Below, piece after piece: positions 37,760-47,024 of a DNA stretch of 64,000 nucleotides; the first letter of the stretch is position 1, and the number at the start of each line of letters is the position of its first letter. Source of the stretch: Bacillus sp. FJAT-22090 (lineage in GTDB: Bacteria; Bacillota; Bacilli; Bacillales_A; Planococcaceae); the NCBI RefSeq assembly GCF_001278755.1, contig NZ_CP012601.1, positions 1,674,001 through 1,738,000 of the forward strand, read 5' to 3'. The notes beneath the pieces are model-generated. The model saw only the letters and a list, made by a program, of their open reading frames with translations, had not been told where the DNA came from and did no database searches. The translations under genes were made by a program, and so were the position numbers.

Positions 37760-38010
37760 AATGTTGTGGCAATGATTTATGTGAATGATGAACAAAAACC
37801 ATATTGCCAAAAATTCAGAACGGAAATGTTTGGGAAAAAGAAACAGAAGATGAATGGTTGGAATTTGAAGAGAAAGCAGATGGGAATCGCTCAGGGTTCT
37901 TGCAGAAAATAGTCTGGAATGGACTTGGAAATGAATCAGAATGGGATAATTATGCTGGTTTGGGCTATGCGGTTCTTGGAGCACAGAATATGGGCATGAG
38001 TCACGAGCAA
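37760..38010 (+). pseudogene. Coding remnant of unknown family
   Basis: A plus-strand piece reading MIYVNDEQKPYCQK shifts frame near 37820 and continues as VWEKETEDEWLEFEEKADGN, FLQKIVWNGLGNESEWDNYA and GLGYAVLGAQNMG. Residue composition is protein-like and acidic. It runs out near 38010, where the oppositely oriented zinc-ribbon gene starts to overlap. I do not recognise it. Confidence 0.35.
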
Positions 38011-38145
38011 ATCATCTTTGAGCGTTTTAAGATGTTCTTTTTCACATTTACCGCAAAGGTCAATTTCGTAATCCATCATGTTAATTTCAATTTCATCAAA
38101 ATCTTTCCCACAAGCTCCACAAGTTGCGATATATTCTTTATCCAT
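37936..38145 (-). CDS. Small zinc-ribbon protein, possibly truncated
   Basis: Starts at ATG 38145 with AAGGAGGGATA at good spacing. The first 45 residues hold two Cys pairs, CGACGKDFDE and DLCGKCEKEH, a four-Cys zinc ribbon. After about residue 48 the sequence runs into the plus-strand remnant and looks random until the stop at 37936, so the original C-terminus was probably lost by rearrangement. Function unknown. Confidence 0.5.
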   Translation of the reverse strand: MDKEYIATCGACGKDFDEIEINMMDYEIDLCGKCEKEHLKTLKDDLLVTHAHILCSKNRIAQTSIIIPF

Positions 38146-38189
38146 CATTATCCCTCCTTATTACTCTCAACGAATAAGTTGCGTAGCTT

Positions 38190-38336
38190 CTACGAATCTT
38201 TCGCATCATCGTTGTAAGAAAGTTTGATTTGAATTTCTTTTGCATAGTCATTAATCAATTTGTACATCACCTCCACATGATTTTTCATATCCAAATTATT
38301 TTTTTTCATTTCTGCATAGTTGTTATGAATATTCAT
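38190..38336 (-). CDS. Small 48-residue protein
   Basis: ATG at 38336 preceded by AAGGAAAA 7 bases away, reading MNIHNNYAEMKKNNLDMKNH, then a helix (YKLINDYAKEIQIKLSY) and a stop at 38190. It precedes the zinc-ribbon gene by 44 bp on the same strand, probably in one transcript. No family recognised. Confidence 0.45.
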   Translation of the reverse strand: MNIHNNYAEMKKNNLDMKNHVEVMYKLINDYAKEIQIKLSYNDDAKDS

Positions 38337-38479
38337 CTTAATTTTCCTTGTTTAATTAAAAATGAGAAGAATGTTTTAAAGTAAACAATAACTAGCATTC
38401 CATATAATTCCTTAATTTAATTATAATATATAAAAAATATATTAAATTATAATTATAAGAATAATATAATATATAAATA

Positions 38480-38484
38480 GTATA
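38480..38484. repeat. GTATA repeat, right junction of the island
   Basis: Second copy of the GTATA found at 23771-23775. It joins the island to the N-terminal half of the split hydrolase gene. Confidence 0.55.
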
Positions 38485-38873
38485 ATAAATTGCTTTTGCT
38501 TCCTTAAACTTTTCTCTTCGTAATTCTGAGCTTTTGTTCCTAAGGATTTCCCAATAAAATAAAAATTTGTGTATGAGTTAGTTTGTAAAACAGTATCTAT
38601 AACTAACCTTGAATCCATTTTTACTGCTTTAATTATCTCTTCTTTGTTAAAATCAGTATAAAAATCTGTGTTATAAGAATAATTGACTTCTAAAATATCT
38701 TTATTGTTATTAAAAATAATTCCACTTGTATAATGAAAAACTGGACTATTTACCGTGTATCCTGAACCTGGTAGTAAGATGTATAAGTCCTGAGAGTCTT
38801 CTTTTTTACCGTATAATTTATACGGAATTTTAAACCCTTTATACCCCTCTATACTCTCTTTTATAATTTTCAT
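38480..38873 (-). pseudogene. Alpha/beta-hydrolase gene, N-terminal half of split gene
   Basis: Starts at ATG 38873 with AAGGAGGAGG upstream: MKIIKESIEGYKGFKIPY, then LLPGSGYTVNSP and the nucleophile elbow GKSLGT. Just after it a one-base deletion in an A-run shifts the frame; the correct frame then reads SSELRREKFKEAKAIYY up to 38484. Joined across the GTATA to the piece at 23498-23775 this gives AIYYTPFWLTPLL without a break. The gene would have encoded about 220 residues. It is inactive. Confidence 0.8.
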
Positions 38874-38972
38874 CTTATAAACCTCCTCCTTCATGCCCCC
38901 CTGCAAACATTGTTCTCTTTATGAAATACACTTATTTTATTTTTTCAATAATTGAAATGTCGTAATAAGTTT

Positions 38973-39362
38973 TTATTCTTTTACAAAACCATGTATCTTA
39001 ATTAAATTATTCTCTAAATCACTTAAATAAAATTCATAGTAGTTAAAAATAGGATTTTGAATCTCTTCTACCCGCACTCCTTTTTCCTTAAAAATCCGAT
39101 AGGTCTCAAATATATCATCGCTTTGTAAGTCCAGTGCAGCGCTTTTGGGCAACTTATTCTTCTCACTTGCTTTAAAACGATTACTGATTGCAAGTTTAGT
39201 GTGTTCATTTAGAGAAAAGAAGTAAGCGACATCAATATTGCTAGTTGGTTTAGTCCCTAAAAGGTCTGAATACCATTCAACCGCACTAAGTAAATCCTCT
39301 ACAAAATGCCATATAACTACATTTCCATTTATACCATTACTTTGAATAGATGTTTTTGTCAT
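38973..39362 (-). CDS. VOC/glyoxalase-family protein
   Basis: A 129-residue single vicinal-oxygen-chelate module. It has the VEDLLSAVEWYSDLLGTKPT N-terminal unit and the EFYLSDLENNLIKIHG C-terminal unit with a Glu and a His at metal-ligand positions. Such proteins are small dioxygenases, isomerases or antibiotic-binding resistance proteins; no substrate is evident. GGGGGATAGG precedes the ATG. It stands alone just outside the island. Confidence 0.8.
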   Translation of the reverse strand: MTKTSIQSNGINGNVVIWHFVEDLLSAVEWYSDLLGTKPTSNIDVAYFFSLNEHTKLAISNRFKASEKNKLPKSAALDLQSDDIFETYRIFKEKGVRVEEIQNPIFNYYEFYLSDLENNLIKIHGFVKE

Positions 39363-39577
39363 ATATTCCTATCCCCCATTAAAATATTCATTTTATAAAA
39401 TATTCTCTATGACATTATGAAATACCTTTCATAGATAATCAAAAGAATCTTATATTGAAAGACTAAAAATCCAAACACAAATAACTCAAACCAAAAATAA
39501 GAACAGACATATACTAAAAAAATGCGCTTAAAGCACTGATAAACCTATTTAGAAAGGATGTAAGTATTAGTTCGAAA

Positions 39578-40225
39578 ATGGATTACACTTCATCAAATAA
39601 ACAGTTCACTTTTGATGTAAATAAAAGTACACTTTTCAAGAAAGATAATAGAAATTTTATTAATGTACTTGGTATTAAGCAATTAAATACATTACAAAAT
39701 GTGTCTTTACTTGATATTTTTCTTAGCAAGAGTAATGTAGTCGAGCCCCATTACCATCAAAATGCTGCAGAACTTGTCTATTGTATTTCTGGGGCAGCTA
39801 TTGTTTCTTTACTAAACCCTGATACAAAGAAAATACAAAATTATCAAATTACACCTGGTCAGGTAGCAAATGTTCCTCAAGGTTGGTGGCATTACGAAAT
39901 TGCTACTGTTGATAACACACATTTATTAGCTATTTTTGATGCTCCAACTCCTGAGGTAATTTTAGGTTCTGATATTTTAAAATTTACACCATCTAACATA
40001 ATGGCACATACCTATTGTATGGATGAAAATCAATGGAAAGAGGCAATTGCCCCTGTACAGCCATCCACCTATATTGGACCTCCTAAAGATTGTAATAGAG
40101 AAAAAGAGAAATCTTCTAAACAGCACTCTCAACATAAGAATAATTACGCGTATCATTATTATCCTAACACTACTCCGTATCCTTTTAACTATAATTATCC
40201 TTGCGGCCCAACTCCTTATTCTTAG
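39578..40225 (+). CDS. Cupin protein with Tyr/Pro-rich tail
   Basis: A 215-residue protein. Residues about 30-150 form a cupin barrel with the metal motif EPHYHQNAAELVYCISG and the second motif NVPQGWWHYEI, as in oxalate-decarboxylase-like bicupins but with one domain. Residues about 165-215 are rich in Tyr, Pro, Asn and His (NNYAYHYYPNTTPYPF), a composition common in spore-coat proteins. A coat location is therefore possible. The ribosome site is poor at the annotated ATG (AAAGGATG lies 17 bases upstream). Confidence 0.7.
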   Translation: MDYTSSNKQFTFDVNKSTLFKKDNRNFINVLGIKQLNTLQNVSLLDIFLSKSNVVEPHYHQNAAELVYCISGAAIVSLLNPDTKKIQNYQITPGQVANVPQGWWHYEIATVDNTHLLAIFDAPTPEVILGSDILKFTPSNIMAHTYCMDENQWKEAIAPVQPSTYIGPPKDCNREKEKSSKQHSQHKNNYAYHYYPNTTPYPFNYNYPCGPTPYS

Positions 40226-40247
40226 AAAATATATAAATTCCTTTAAT

Positions 40248-40274
40248 AAGACCTTCATGCGGAAGGTCTTTTTT
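40248..40274 (+). terminator. Terminator of the cupin gene
   Basis: AAGACCTTC, loop ATGCG, GAAGGTCTT followed by six T's. Confidence 0.88.
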
Positions 40275-40570
40275 GAACTTGGACAAATAAAAAGAACGAC
40301 CATGTGGACGTTCTTTAAAAAAATTTATAATCACAAGAGTTTATCTAAATTATCTTTCATAGCATATTTTTAGATTTTTGTATTCAACCAATTCTAAGAT
40401 CTTTTTTAAGACATCCATTTGGGTACAATCTTGTGCCATCTCGCAGGTGGACCCTCCAGTCATCCTCTAGTTAGTTCAGAAAAATTAGTTCTTCTAACTA
40501 AGCAAATGAACCAGTCGGTGAAAAATGAATTACATAGGATGAACTATCTAACAAACGGGAGGTGTTTGAA

Positions 40571-40732
40571 ATGGGTTATGATTGTTATCCATGTTACGGG
40601 TACGGGTATGGACCTGAGTATAATAGACCTTATGGTTCAGGATTCGCTTTAATTGTTGTTTTATTTATTCTATTGATTATCATTGGCGCAAGTTTCGTAA
40701 ACCATGGTAGATATGGTGGCGACGATTGCTAA
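40571..40732 (+). CDS. YjcZ-family sporulation peptide
   Basis: A 53-residue peptide with GGGAGGTG upstream of ATG 40571. It begins MGYDCYPCYGYGYG and then has a membrane helix (GFALIVVLFILLIIIGASFV), the hallmark of the YjcZ/CotJ-adjacent sporulation peptides, which are numerous in spore formers. The Cys/Tyr/Gly-rich front is longer than usual. A terminator follows. Confident by pattern, although role and timing are unknown. Confidence 0.85.
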   Translation: MGYDCYPCYGYGYGPEYNRPYGSGFALIVVLFILLIIIGASFVNHGRYGGDDC

Positions 40733-40760
40733 CAACATCCTTATAAAAATCATTCATTAG

Positions 40761-40786
40761 AGACAGGTTTCTTTTACCTGTCTTTT
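40761..40786 (+). terminator. Terminator of the YjcZ-type gene
   Basis: AGACAGGT and ACCTGTCT arms with a 7-base loop, then TTTTC. Confidence 0.85.
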
Positions 40787-40944
40787 CATTATTTATTCCA
40801 CCCCACTTTCACTACACCTACCGGATTCTCTGAAAGGTATTTACGAACCGTCAACGTTTTAAGGTATGAATTTTTTTAGGATATTTTTCAAACCATTAAT
40901 TGAAACACTTATTAGTAAAGGTGAAGATGCTTCTTAAAAATGGA

Positions 40945-41228
40945 CAGACTTTGTCGAAAAGATGGACAACCATGCCAAAGACTTCTCTGTTTAACGCCTT
41001 CTAACGAATTTTAAAAGAGCAGAAATAAAATCTTTACCTATCCACTCATTACGACATACGTATGTAGTTTTACTAATGGAAGCCGAAGCGGATATTAAGT
41101 ATATCCAAAAACAACTGGGACATGTTAGATTTCTAATAACCGTTGATGTATACGCTCATATTTCTAATAAAACAAAAAAGAAAAACACCGAACGAGTCGA
41201 CTCACGACTGAACGATGTTTTCAAATAA
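40945..41228 (+). pseudogene. Phage-type integrase, C-terminal remnant
   Basis: The plus strand reads MPKTSLFNAF, then, after a stop and shift near 41005, KRAEIKSLPIHSLRHTYVVL (His-x-x-Arg), YIQKQLGHV (the His/Trp position) and VDVYAHIS (catalytic Tyr), ending at 41228. Only the C-terminal catalytic part remains. It is unrelated in sequence to the integrase piece at 23.8 kb. A GGGGTGTT/AACACCCC hairpin (41260-41284) follows, between it and glnA, where an attachment site would be expected. Confidence 0.8.
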
Positions 41229-41318
41229 TATTTTTATAGCTTTTTATTGGGGTGAAATTGGGGTGTTCCTTTTTAAAACACCCCATAAATCAAGTCCATA
41301 AACCCCGCTAAATCAAGC

Positions 41319-42653
41319 TTAATACATTTTCAGATATTGTTCGCGTTCCCATGGGTGAACAGTTGTACGGAACATATCCCACTCGATTTCTTTTGCTTCT
41401 ACGAAGTTAGCGTAAATATGTTCGCCAAGTGCTCCGCGGATTATTTCGTTTTTACCAAGCTCTTGAATAGCAGCGTGAAGAGTAGGTGGTAAGTTGTGAA
41501 TACCATTTTCTATGCGTTCTTCTTCTGTCATAACATAAATATTACGATCTACTGCAGGTGGTGGTGTCATTTTGTTTTTGATACCATCTAAACCAGCTTG
41601 AAGAATAACTGCCATTGCTAAATATGGATTTGCTGCAGGATCTACTGAACGAACTTCGATACGAGTGCTCAATCCTCTAGATGATGGAATTCGAATCAAC
41701 GGGCTACGATTTTGACCAGACCACGCTACGTAACATGGTGCTTCGTATCCAGGTACTAGACGTTTATATGAGTTTACAGTAGGATTCGTAATAGCAGTAA
41801 AGCTTTGAACATGTTTTAATACGCCTGCCATAAATTGCATGGACGTTTCACTCATTTTCAATTCTGCTGAATCATCGAAGAATGCATTTTCTTTTCCTTT
41901 AAATAAAGAAACGTTAAAGTGCATTCCTGAACCATTAACACCGAAAAGTGGTTTTGGCATGAATGTCGCATGCAAACCATGTTTACGAGCAATCGTTTTA
42001 ACTACTAATTTAAATGTTTGAATATTGTCGCAAGCTGTAACTGCATCAGCATATTTAAAATCGATTTCATGTTGTCCTGGAGCTACTTCATGGTGAGATG
42101 CTTCAATTTCAAAGCCCATTTCTTCAAGTTCTAACACGATATCACGACGGCAGTTTTCTCCAAGATCAACTGGTGCTAAGTCAAAATAACCACCATGGTC
42201 ATTAAGTTCAAGAGTTGGCTCCCCTTGAGCGTCAAGTTTAAATAAGAAGAATTCTGGCTCAGGTCCTAAGTTGAAGCTTGTGAATCCTAATTCTTCCATT
42301 TCTTTCAATACGCGTTTCAAATTACTACGTGGATCGCCGGCAAATGGTGTACCATCCGCTTTATTAACATCACAGATTAGACGAGCAACTTTCCCTTTCC
42401 CAGTAATCCAAGGGAATACTACCCATGTATCTAAATCTGGAACTAAATACATATCAGATTCTTCAATTCGAACAAATCCTTCAATAGAAGATCCGTCAAA
42501 CATCATTTTATTATCGAGAGCTTTATCGAGCTGACTCACTGGAATTTCAACATTTTTAATCGTACCTAGTATGTCTGTAAACTGAAGACGAATAAAATTC
42601 ACCTCGTGTTCTTGAACGAACTTTTTAATATCCTCTTTTGTATACTTGCCCAT
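41319..42653 (-). CDS. glnA: Glutamine synthetase type I
   Basis: A 444-residue GS-I alpha of Bacillus type, lacking the adenylylation insert. Motifs: [21 protein letters not shown] with metal-binding Glu residues before it, the ATP-binding [13 protein letters not shown] and the [13 protein letters not shown] loop. Glu304 and Arg62-type feedback residues are expected but I did not position them. It makes glutamine from glutamate, ammonia and ATP, and when feedback-inhibited it activates GlnR. It follows glnR by 41 bp in one operon. Confidence 0.97.
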   Translation of the reverse strand: MGKYTKEDIKKFVQEHEVNFIRLQFTDILGTIKNVEIPVSQLDKALDNKMMFDGSSIEGFVRIEESDMYLVPDLDTWVVFPWITGKGKVARLICDVNKADGTPFAGDPRSNLKRVLKEMEELGFTSFNLGPEPEFFLFKLDAQGEPTLELNDHGGYFDLAPVDLGENCRRDIVLELEEMGFEIEASHHEVAPGQHEIDFKYADAVTACDNIQTFKLVVKTIARKHGLHATFMPKPLFGVNGSGMHFNVSLFKGKENAFFDDSAELKMSETSMQFMAGVLKHVQSFTAITNPTVNSYKRLVPGYEAPCYVAWSGQNRSPLIRIPSSRGLSTRIEVRSVDPAANPYLAMAVILQAGLDGIKNKMTPPPAVDRNIYVMTEEERIENGIHNLPPTLHAAIQELGKNEIIRGALGEHIYANFVEAKEIEWDMFRTTVHPWEREQYLKMY

Positions 42654-42694
42654 TTTTTCACTCTCCTAAAAAGTTAATATATATGAACCTCGTT

Positions 42695-43078
42695 CTATCG
42701 AAAGAAACGAGATAGGTCCCCTTGTCTTAAAGATGCACGTTGTTGCCTTTGAGCAAGCTGCATCTCTTCTTTAACAATTGCACGTAATTCTTTGTCCGAA
42801 ATTACTTGTCGTACTTCTTTCGAAGCAGTTGGATTCTTTTTCATTTCAAAAATTTGCTTAATGCCAGCAATATTCACTCCTGTTTTGAGCAAATCTTTAA
42901 TTTCTAATAATACATCAATGTCATCTAACGAAAACATTCGCTGCTTACCTTCTGTACGTGCAGGGTGAACAAGTTCCTGCTCTTCATAATATCTAATTTG
43001 TCTTGCTGTTAATCCTGTTAACTGCATGACTATATTCATGGATAGCAGTGGCATAGAACGTCTCCATTCCTTTTCCAT
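42695..43078 (-). CDS. glnR: GlnR nitrogen repressor (MerR family)
   Basis: A 127-residue MerR-type protein: SMNIVMQLTGLTARQIRYYEE helix-turn-helix and the C-terminal signature LRQGDLSRFF shared by GlnR proteins. It represses glnRA and other nitrogen genes when nitrogen is plentiful, with the GS complex as partner. AGGAGGTG stands before ATG 43078. Two operators lie just upstream. Confidence 0.95.
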   Translation of the reverse strand: MEKEWRRSMPLLSMNIVMQLTGLTARQIRYYEEQELVHPARTEGKQRMFSLDDIDVLLEIKDLLKTGVNIAGIKQIFEMKKNPTASKEVRQVISDKELRAIVKEEMQLAQRQQRASLRQGDLSRFFR

Positions 43079-43107
43079 CGCTGCACCTCCTAGTAGGTTA
43101 TAAAAAT

Positions 43108-43158
43108 AGTATATGTGATGTTAGCTTACATGTCAACATCATGTCAGAAAAACTTACA
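43108..43158 (-). promoter_or_regulatory. glnRA promoter with two GlnR boxes
   Basis: On the minus strand TTGACA (43136-43131), a 17-bp spacer and TATACT (43113-43108). The spacer itself is a GlnR box, TGTAA-N7-TCACA (43114-43130), matching TGTNAN7TNACA. A second box, TGTCA-GAAAAAC-TTACA on the plus strand, is at 43142-43158, upstream of the -35. B. subtilis glnRA also has two operators. Confidence 0.9.
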
Positions 43159-43203
43159 TTTATTTTTATCTTAATGAATATCACTTTCTATTTTGCTTAC
43201 TGC

Positions 43204-44454
43204 CTATTTTTTTAATGTTTGTAAGGCTCCTAATATTGCATATTTCACATGCTCATACGTTAAACCACCTTGTATAAACGCAGTAAAAGGAGGACGGATT
43301 GGTCCGTCAGCTGTTAACTCCATACTTGATCCTTGAATAAATGTTCCAGCGGCCATGATAACATCATCTTCATAACCAGGCATATAAGCAGGCTCAGGTG
43401 CAAATTGAGCATTTACAGGGGAATGTAATTGAATTGCTTTGCAAAATTGAATCATTTGCTCTGCTGTTTGGAATGAAACGGATTGAATAAGATCCGTTCT
43501 CTTTTCAGAAAAGTGTGGTTCAGTTGTCATGCCAGCATCTTCTAATACTGCAGAAGTAAAAATAGCCCCTTTTACAGCTTGTGAGACAATATGAGGAGCA
43601 AGGAAAAACCCTTGATACATATCTAATAACGTATTTAGAGAAGCACCTGCTTCCGCTCCTATTCCAGGTGACGTCATTCGATAAGCACATTTTTTTACTA
43701 AGTCACTTTTACCAGCAATATATCCACCCGTTTTAGCTATACCCCCGCCAGGATTTTTTATGAGTGAACCTGCCATTAAATCTACACCGATGTTAGTTGG
43801 CTCTAATTTTTCCACAAATTCTCCGTAACAATTATCAACAAAAATAATACTGTCTTTTTTAATTGATCTTATTTTTTGAACCATTTCTTCGATTTCACTA
43901 ATAGTAAAAGAAGGACGTACTGCATATCCCTTTGAACGTTGGATTGCGATCACTTTCGTATTTTCTGTGACTTTATTTTCAACGCTTTTCCAATCCACTT
44001 TTCCTGTCTCTAAGAGATCCACATGTTGATAAGAGATTCCAAAGTCAACAAGTGAACCAGTATCCTCTCCTTGACCGCTAACAATAGATTGGAGCGTATC
44101 ATATGGTTTACCTGTTATGTATAGAAGTTCGTCTCCTGGACGTAATACACCAAACAAACTTATCGATATAGCATGTGTACCTGAAATAATTTGCGGACGA
44201 ACGAGTGCCGCCTCTGCCCCAAATGTTGTCGCATATACCTTTTCTAGGGTATCACGACCTTCGTCATCGTACCCATAACCAGTTGATGGATGGAAATGAT
44301 GGTCACTTACATGATGGGACTTGAAAGCACTAATCACTTTTTGTTGGTTAAAAAATGCTATTTTTTCTACCTCCTTATGAAAGGATGTAATTTTTTCTTC
44401 AGCCTTCTCCGCTATAGCTAATATTTCGTCTGACAATGTTGTATGAAAGTTCAT
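43204..44454 (-). CDS. ynbB: YnbB-like PLP enzyme (methionine gamma-lyase-like, 'aluminium resistance' family)
   Basis: A 416-residue fold-type I PLP enzyme. EAALVRPQIISGTHAI is at the cofactor phosphate region, the FVDNCYGEFVE segment gives the PLP-ring Asp, and the lysine lies in GSLIKNPGGGIAKTGGY. The family is annotated as aluminium resistance or cystathionine-lyase-like, but its substrate is not established. It precedes glnR in B. subtilis too. The ATG at 44454 has AGGAGAGAATA upstream; the frame to 44508 is an extension. Confidence 0.88.
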   Translation of the reverse strand: MNFHTTLSDEILAIAEKAEEKITSFHKEVEKIAFFNQQKVISAFKSHHVSDHHFHPSTGYGYDDEGRDTLEKVYATTFGAEAALVRPQIISGTHAISISLFGVLRPGDELLYITGKPYDTLQSIVSGQGEDTGSLVDFGISYQHVDLLETGKVDWKSVENKVTENTKVIAIQRSKGYAVRPSFTISEIEEMVQKIRSIKKDSIIFVDNCYGEFVEKLEPTNIGVDLMAGSLIKNPGGGIAKTGGYIAGKSDLVKKCAYRMTSPGIGAEAGASLNTLLDMYQGFFLAPHIVSQAVKGAIFTSAVLEDAGMTTEPHFSEKRTDLIQSVSFQTAEQMIQFCKAIQLHSPVNAQFAPEPAYMPGYEDDVIMAAGTFIQGSSMELTADGPIRPPFTAFIQGGLTYEHVKYAILGALQTLKK

Positions 44455-44530
44455 GTTATTCTCTCCTAATTTTTCTTGAAAAACACCATGAGAAAAGACT
44501 AATCTCATAAAATGAAATTAGTCCTCACCA

Positions 44531-44830
44531 TTAGAACTGTAATTCGCCTTCCCATTCTTGCATGCCACCAACAATATTTGTTACTGTATATCCATTCTCT
44601 TCTAGAATTTCACACGCCATTGCACTGCGTCCACCAGCTTTACAAACAATATATTGAGGAACTGTTTGATCGATTTGATCAAAACTAGTTTCAATTTGTC
44701 CTAAAGGAATATGCTTGGCACCGGGAATAATTCCGTTTGCAACTTCTTCCTTTTCACGGACATCTATTATGCTAAATTGTTCTCCAGCATCTATTTTTTG
44801 TAGAAGCTCTTCTGCTGTTATAAAGTTCAT
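44531..44830 (-). CDS. Rhodanese-like domain protein
   Basis: A 99-residue single rhodanese domain. The active-site loop CKAGGRSAMA contains the persulfide-bearing Cys, and the DVREKEEVANG CH2A motif is present. It probably handles sulfane sulfur in the cytoplasm. Start ATG 44830, although the GTG at 44842 is also possible. It sits between hfq and ynbB, where B. subtilis has other genes. Confidence 0.85.
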   Translation of the reverse strand: MNFITAEELLQKIDAGEQFSIIDVREKEEVANGIIPGAKHIPLGQIETSFDQIDQTVPQYIVCKAGGRSAMACEILEENGYTVTNIVGGMQEWEGELQF

Positions 44831-44896
44831 TTTACTCGCCACTTTCTGTATAGATTCCTACAAATAATAATAGGAGTATTTCTAAAAGTCAATTTA

Positions 44897-45124
44897 TCAA
44901 ACTTCTTCAGTGTTGATATCTACAGATTTGGATGGTGAGAAAGTAGAAATTGCATGCTTATAGATTAATTGCTGTTTACCCTCGGATTCAAGTAAAACAG
45001 TAAAATTATCATAAGATTTAATAACACCTTTCAATTGAAAACCATTTAACAAAAATACGGTGACATAAATATTGTTCTTTCTTAATTGATTTAAATAATT
45101 GTCCTGAATATTCATAGGTTTCAT
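44897..45124 (-). CDS. hfq: RNA chaperone Hfq
   Basis: A 75-residue Hfq. Sm1 motif [28 protein letters not shown] and Sm2 motif IYKHAIST are conserved. It forms a hexamer that binds A/U-rich RNA. It follows miaA by 66 bp, the ancestral miaA-hfq order. Confidence 0.96.
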   Translation of the reverse strand: MKPMNIQDNYLNQLRKNNIYVTVFLLNGFQLKGVIKSYDNFTVLLESEGKQQLIYKHAISTFSPSKSVDINTEEV

Positions 45125-45190
45125 TCCAATACCCCCAAAGTATGCATTTTACATCAAATAGACTCTTCCACTCATTACTATTCGCTTTAA

Positions 45191-46111
45191 TTACTCATTT
45201 TCCTGCAAAATAGCTTGAATTTCTTTTATTATTGTTCCTGATTCAGTGAATGGATCATACCAGTGTATTTCCATTTTGTTTCGAAAGTAAGTTAGTTGGC
45301 GTTTTGCATATCTACGTGAATTTTGCTTTAAGTTATCAATAGCTTCTTCTATAGAAATTTTCCCATCCAAATATTCGTAGATTTCTTTATAACCAATTGC
45401 TTGAATTGATTGGACATCTCGAATACCTTTTCTGTGAAGGCCTTTTACTTCATCCAGTAATCCTTTATCCATCATAATATTCACTCTCTTATTGATTCTT
45501 TCATAGAGAAGTGCTCGGTCGATGGTAAGCCCGATAATATAATGTGGGTATATTCTTTCATTCCCTTGATTTTGTTCAATTTCATTTTTTCTTTTACCGC
45601 TTAATTCCACTCGTTCAATAGCTCTCATAATTCGTTGAACATTATTCGGGTGGATTTCGTTAGCAGCGATTGGATCAAGTTCAATTAATCGGGAATATAA
45701 ATCGTCAGAAGATAACTGCTCTAATTCTTTCATCAAGTTACTATCCGTTTTATGCTCTTCCGTAAAACGAAAATCATATAATACAGATTGAATGTATAGC
45801 CCTGTTCCTCCCACTATTATAGGAACACGACCACGTAGCGCAATCTCTTCTATTTTTTCACGGACTATTCGTTGATATTCAGCAACAGAAAAAGTGTCTG
45901 TAGGTTCTTTGATATCTAATAGATGATGAGGAACCCCTTCCATTTCTTCTTTAGTGATTTTAGCAGTTCCAATAGTTAATCCACGATATATTTGCATAGA
46001 ATCGCCGTTAATGATTTCTCCATTGCATGCTTTTGCAAGCTCTATACTGAGTGCAGTCTTACCGACAGCTGTAGGACCTACAATTGCCACTACAAAAGGT
46101 TTTTCAGTCAT
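45191..46111 (-). CDS. miaA: tRNA dimethylallyltransferase
   Basis: A 306-residue MiaA. The P-loop is [15 protein letters not shown]; then [27 protein letters not shown] and the C-terminal [11 protein letters not shown] motif. It adds dimethylallyl to A37 of tRNAs that read UNN codons. It overlaps the preceding lipase gene by 8 bases. Confidence 0.96.
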   Translation of the reverse strand: MTEKPFVVAIVGPTAVGKTALSIELAKACNGEIINGDSMQIYRGLTIGTAKITKEEMEGVPHHLLDIKEPTDTFSVAEYQRIVREKIEEIALRGRVPIIVGGTGLYIQSVLYDFRFTEEHKTDSNLMKELEQLSSDDLYSRLIELDPIAANEIHPNNVQRIMRAIERVELSGKRKNEIEQNQGNERIYPHYIIGLTIDRALLYERINKRVNIMMDKGLLDEVKGLHRKGIRDVQSIQAIGYKEIYEYLDGKISIEEAIDNLKQNSRRYAKRQLTYFRNKMEIHWYDPFTESGTIIKEIQAILQENE

Positions 46112-47024
46112 TATTCATCATCCATTTTTCAATAACATTGAAAGTATCTAATTTATTTTTTTCTAATAATATTTCGTGCCTTGCATTTTCCACTAAATGT
46201 ACGGTTATATTTTTCATCCCTGCATTTGACAAACCTTTCGCAACTTTAAAAATGTCCTTCCCATCTTTCCCCACCGGATCCACTGCTCCACTAATCAAGA
46301 GAACTGGTAGATCCTGGCGTATGTGGACAACCTCTTTGTTTTTATGAATCGTCTTTAGACCATCAAATAAATCGATAAAAAACTGGTTTGTAGGAATAAA
46401 TCCACACATCGGGTCATCTACATATTTTTTCACTTCTTCTGTATCCGTACTTAACCAATCGAAAGGAGTTTGAGCTTCCTTTATTTTATTATTAAATCCA
46501 CCAAAGGATAAATTATTAAGGATCTTACTTTCGGTTTTTGGTGATTTAAATTTAGAAGCCATTTTACCAATGATTAAACCAACGTCTCCCATTACTCCTG
46601 GATTAAAAGTAGTTCCGCAAAGAATTACTTTTGATAAAGAGTCACTATACTTCTGTATATATCTACGTGCAACAAAGGAGCCCATGCTATGTCCAAATAA
46701 TATTAGCGGTATTTCTACCAAGTCTTCTCGAACCTTCAGCAACACTTCGCGAACGTCCTCTGTAACAAGTTCAAATCCATTAGCCTCAGCAAAATATCCC
46801 TGTTGTCCATTTTTAGCAACTGTTCTACCGTGTCCTCTATGATCATGACCACTAACTATATATCCTTTGTTTACGAAAAAATTGGCGAATTCCTCATAAC
46901 GACCAATATGCTCAGCCATTCCATGTAGTATATGGACATGACCAATCGGATTTTGCTCTGGTAAATATTTAACAACATGGATCAAATGCCCGTCAGACAT
47001 TTGAGCTTCAATAATGGATTTCAT
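46104..47024 (-). CDS. Alpha/beta-hydrolase, lysophospholipase/monoacylglycerol lipase-like
   Basis: A 306-residue cytoplasmic protein: [20 protein letters not shown] (oxyanion HG motif), [10 protein letters not shown] nucleophile, [11 protein letters not shown] for Asp, and NARHEILLE for His. It resembles PldB-like lysophospholipases/monoacylglycerol lipases, which release glycerol or glycerophosphodiesters, matching the glpD and glpK genes just before it. Its ATG overlaps the glpD stop by one base (TAATG). Confidence 0.88.
   Translation of the reverse strand: MKSIIEAQMSDGHLIHVVKYLPEQNPIGHVHILHGMAEHIGRYEEFANFFVNKGYIVSGHDHRGHGRTVAKNGQQGYFAEANGFELVTEDVREVLLKVREDLVEIPLILFGHSMGSFVARRYIQKYSDSLSKVILCGTTFNPGVMGDVGLIIGKMASKFKSPKTESKILNNLSFGGFNNKIKEAQTPFDWLSTDTEEVKKYVDDPMCGFIPTNQFFIDLFDGLKTIHKNKEVVHIRQDLPVLLISGAVDPVGKDGKDIFKVAKGLSNAGMKNITVHLVENARHEILLEKNKLDTFNVIEKWMMNND

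Larger units (their letters stand above)
23776..38479. mobile_element. 14.7-kb inserted island with lanthipeptide cluster
   Basis: DNA that separates the two halves of one alpha/beta-hydrolase gene. It holds a decayed tyrosine integrase at the left edge, IS6, IS66 and IS5-type remnants, the lanthipeptide genes and small genes. The lan genes are visibly AT-richer than the core genes around them. Boundaries are set by GTATA on both sides and by the reading frame that is restored when the halves are joined. No terminal inverted repeats are seen, so the mechanism is unclear and the present content may be the product of several events. Confidence 0.7.

Noticed and set aside
40376-40490. Minus-strand frame reading MTGGSTCEMAQDCTQMDVLK
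   Set aside because: About 37 codons, with a poor ribosome site directly against the ATG and no neighbours on that strand; not enough support.
40419-40652. 77-codon plus-strand frame overlapping the YjcZ-type gene
   Set aside because: The overlapping frame at 40571-40732 has the ribosome site and a recognisable family pattern.
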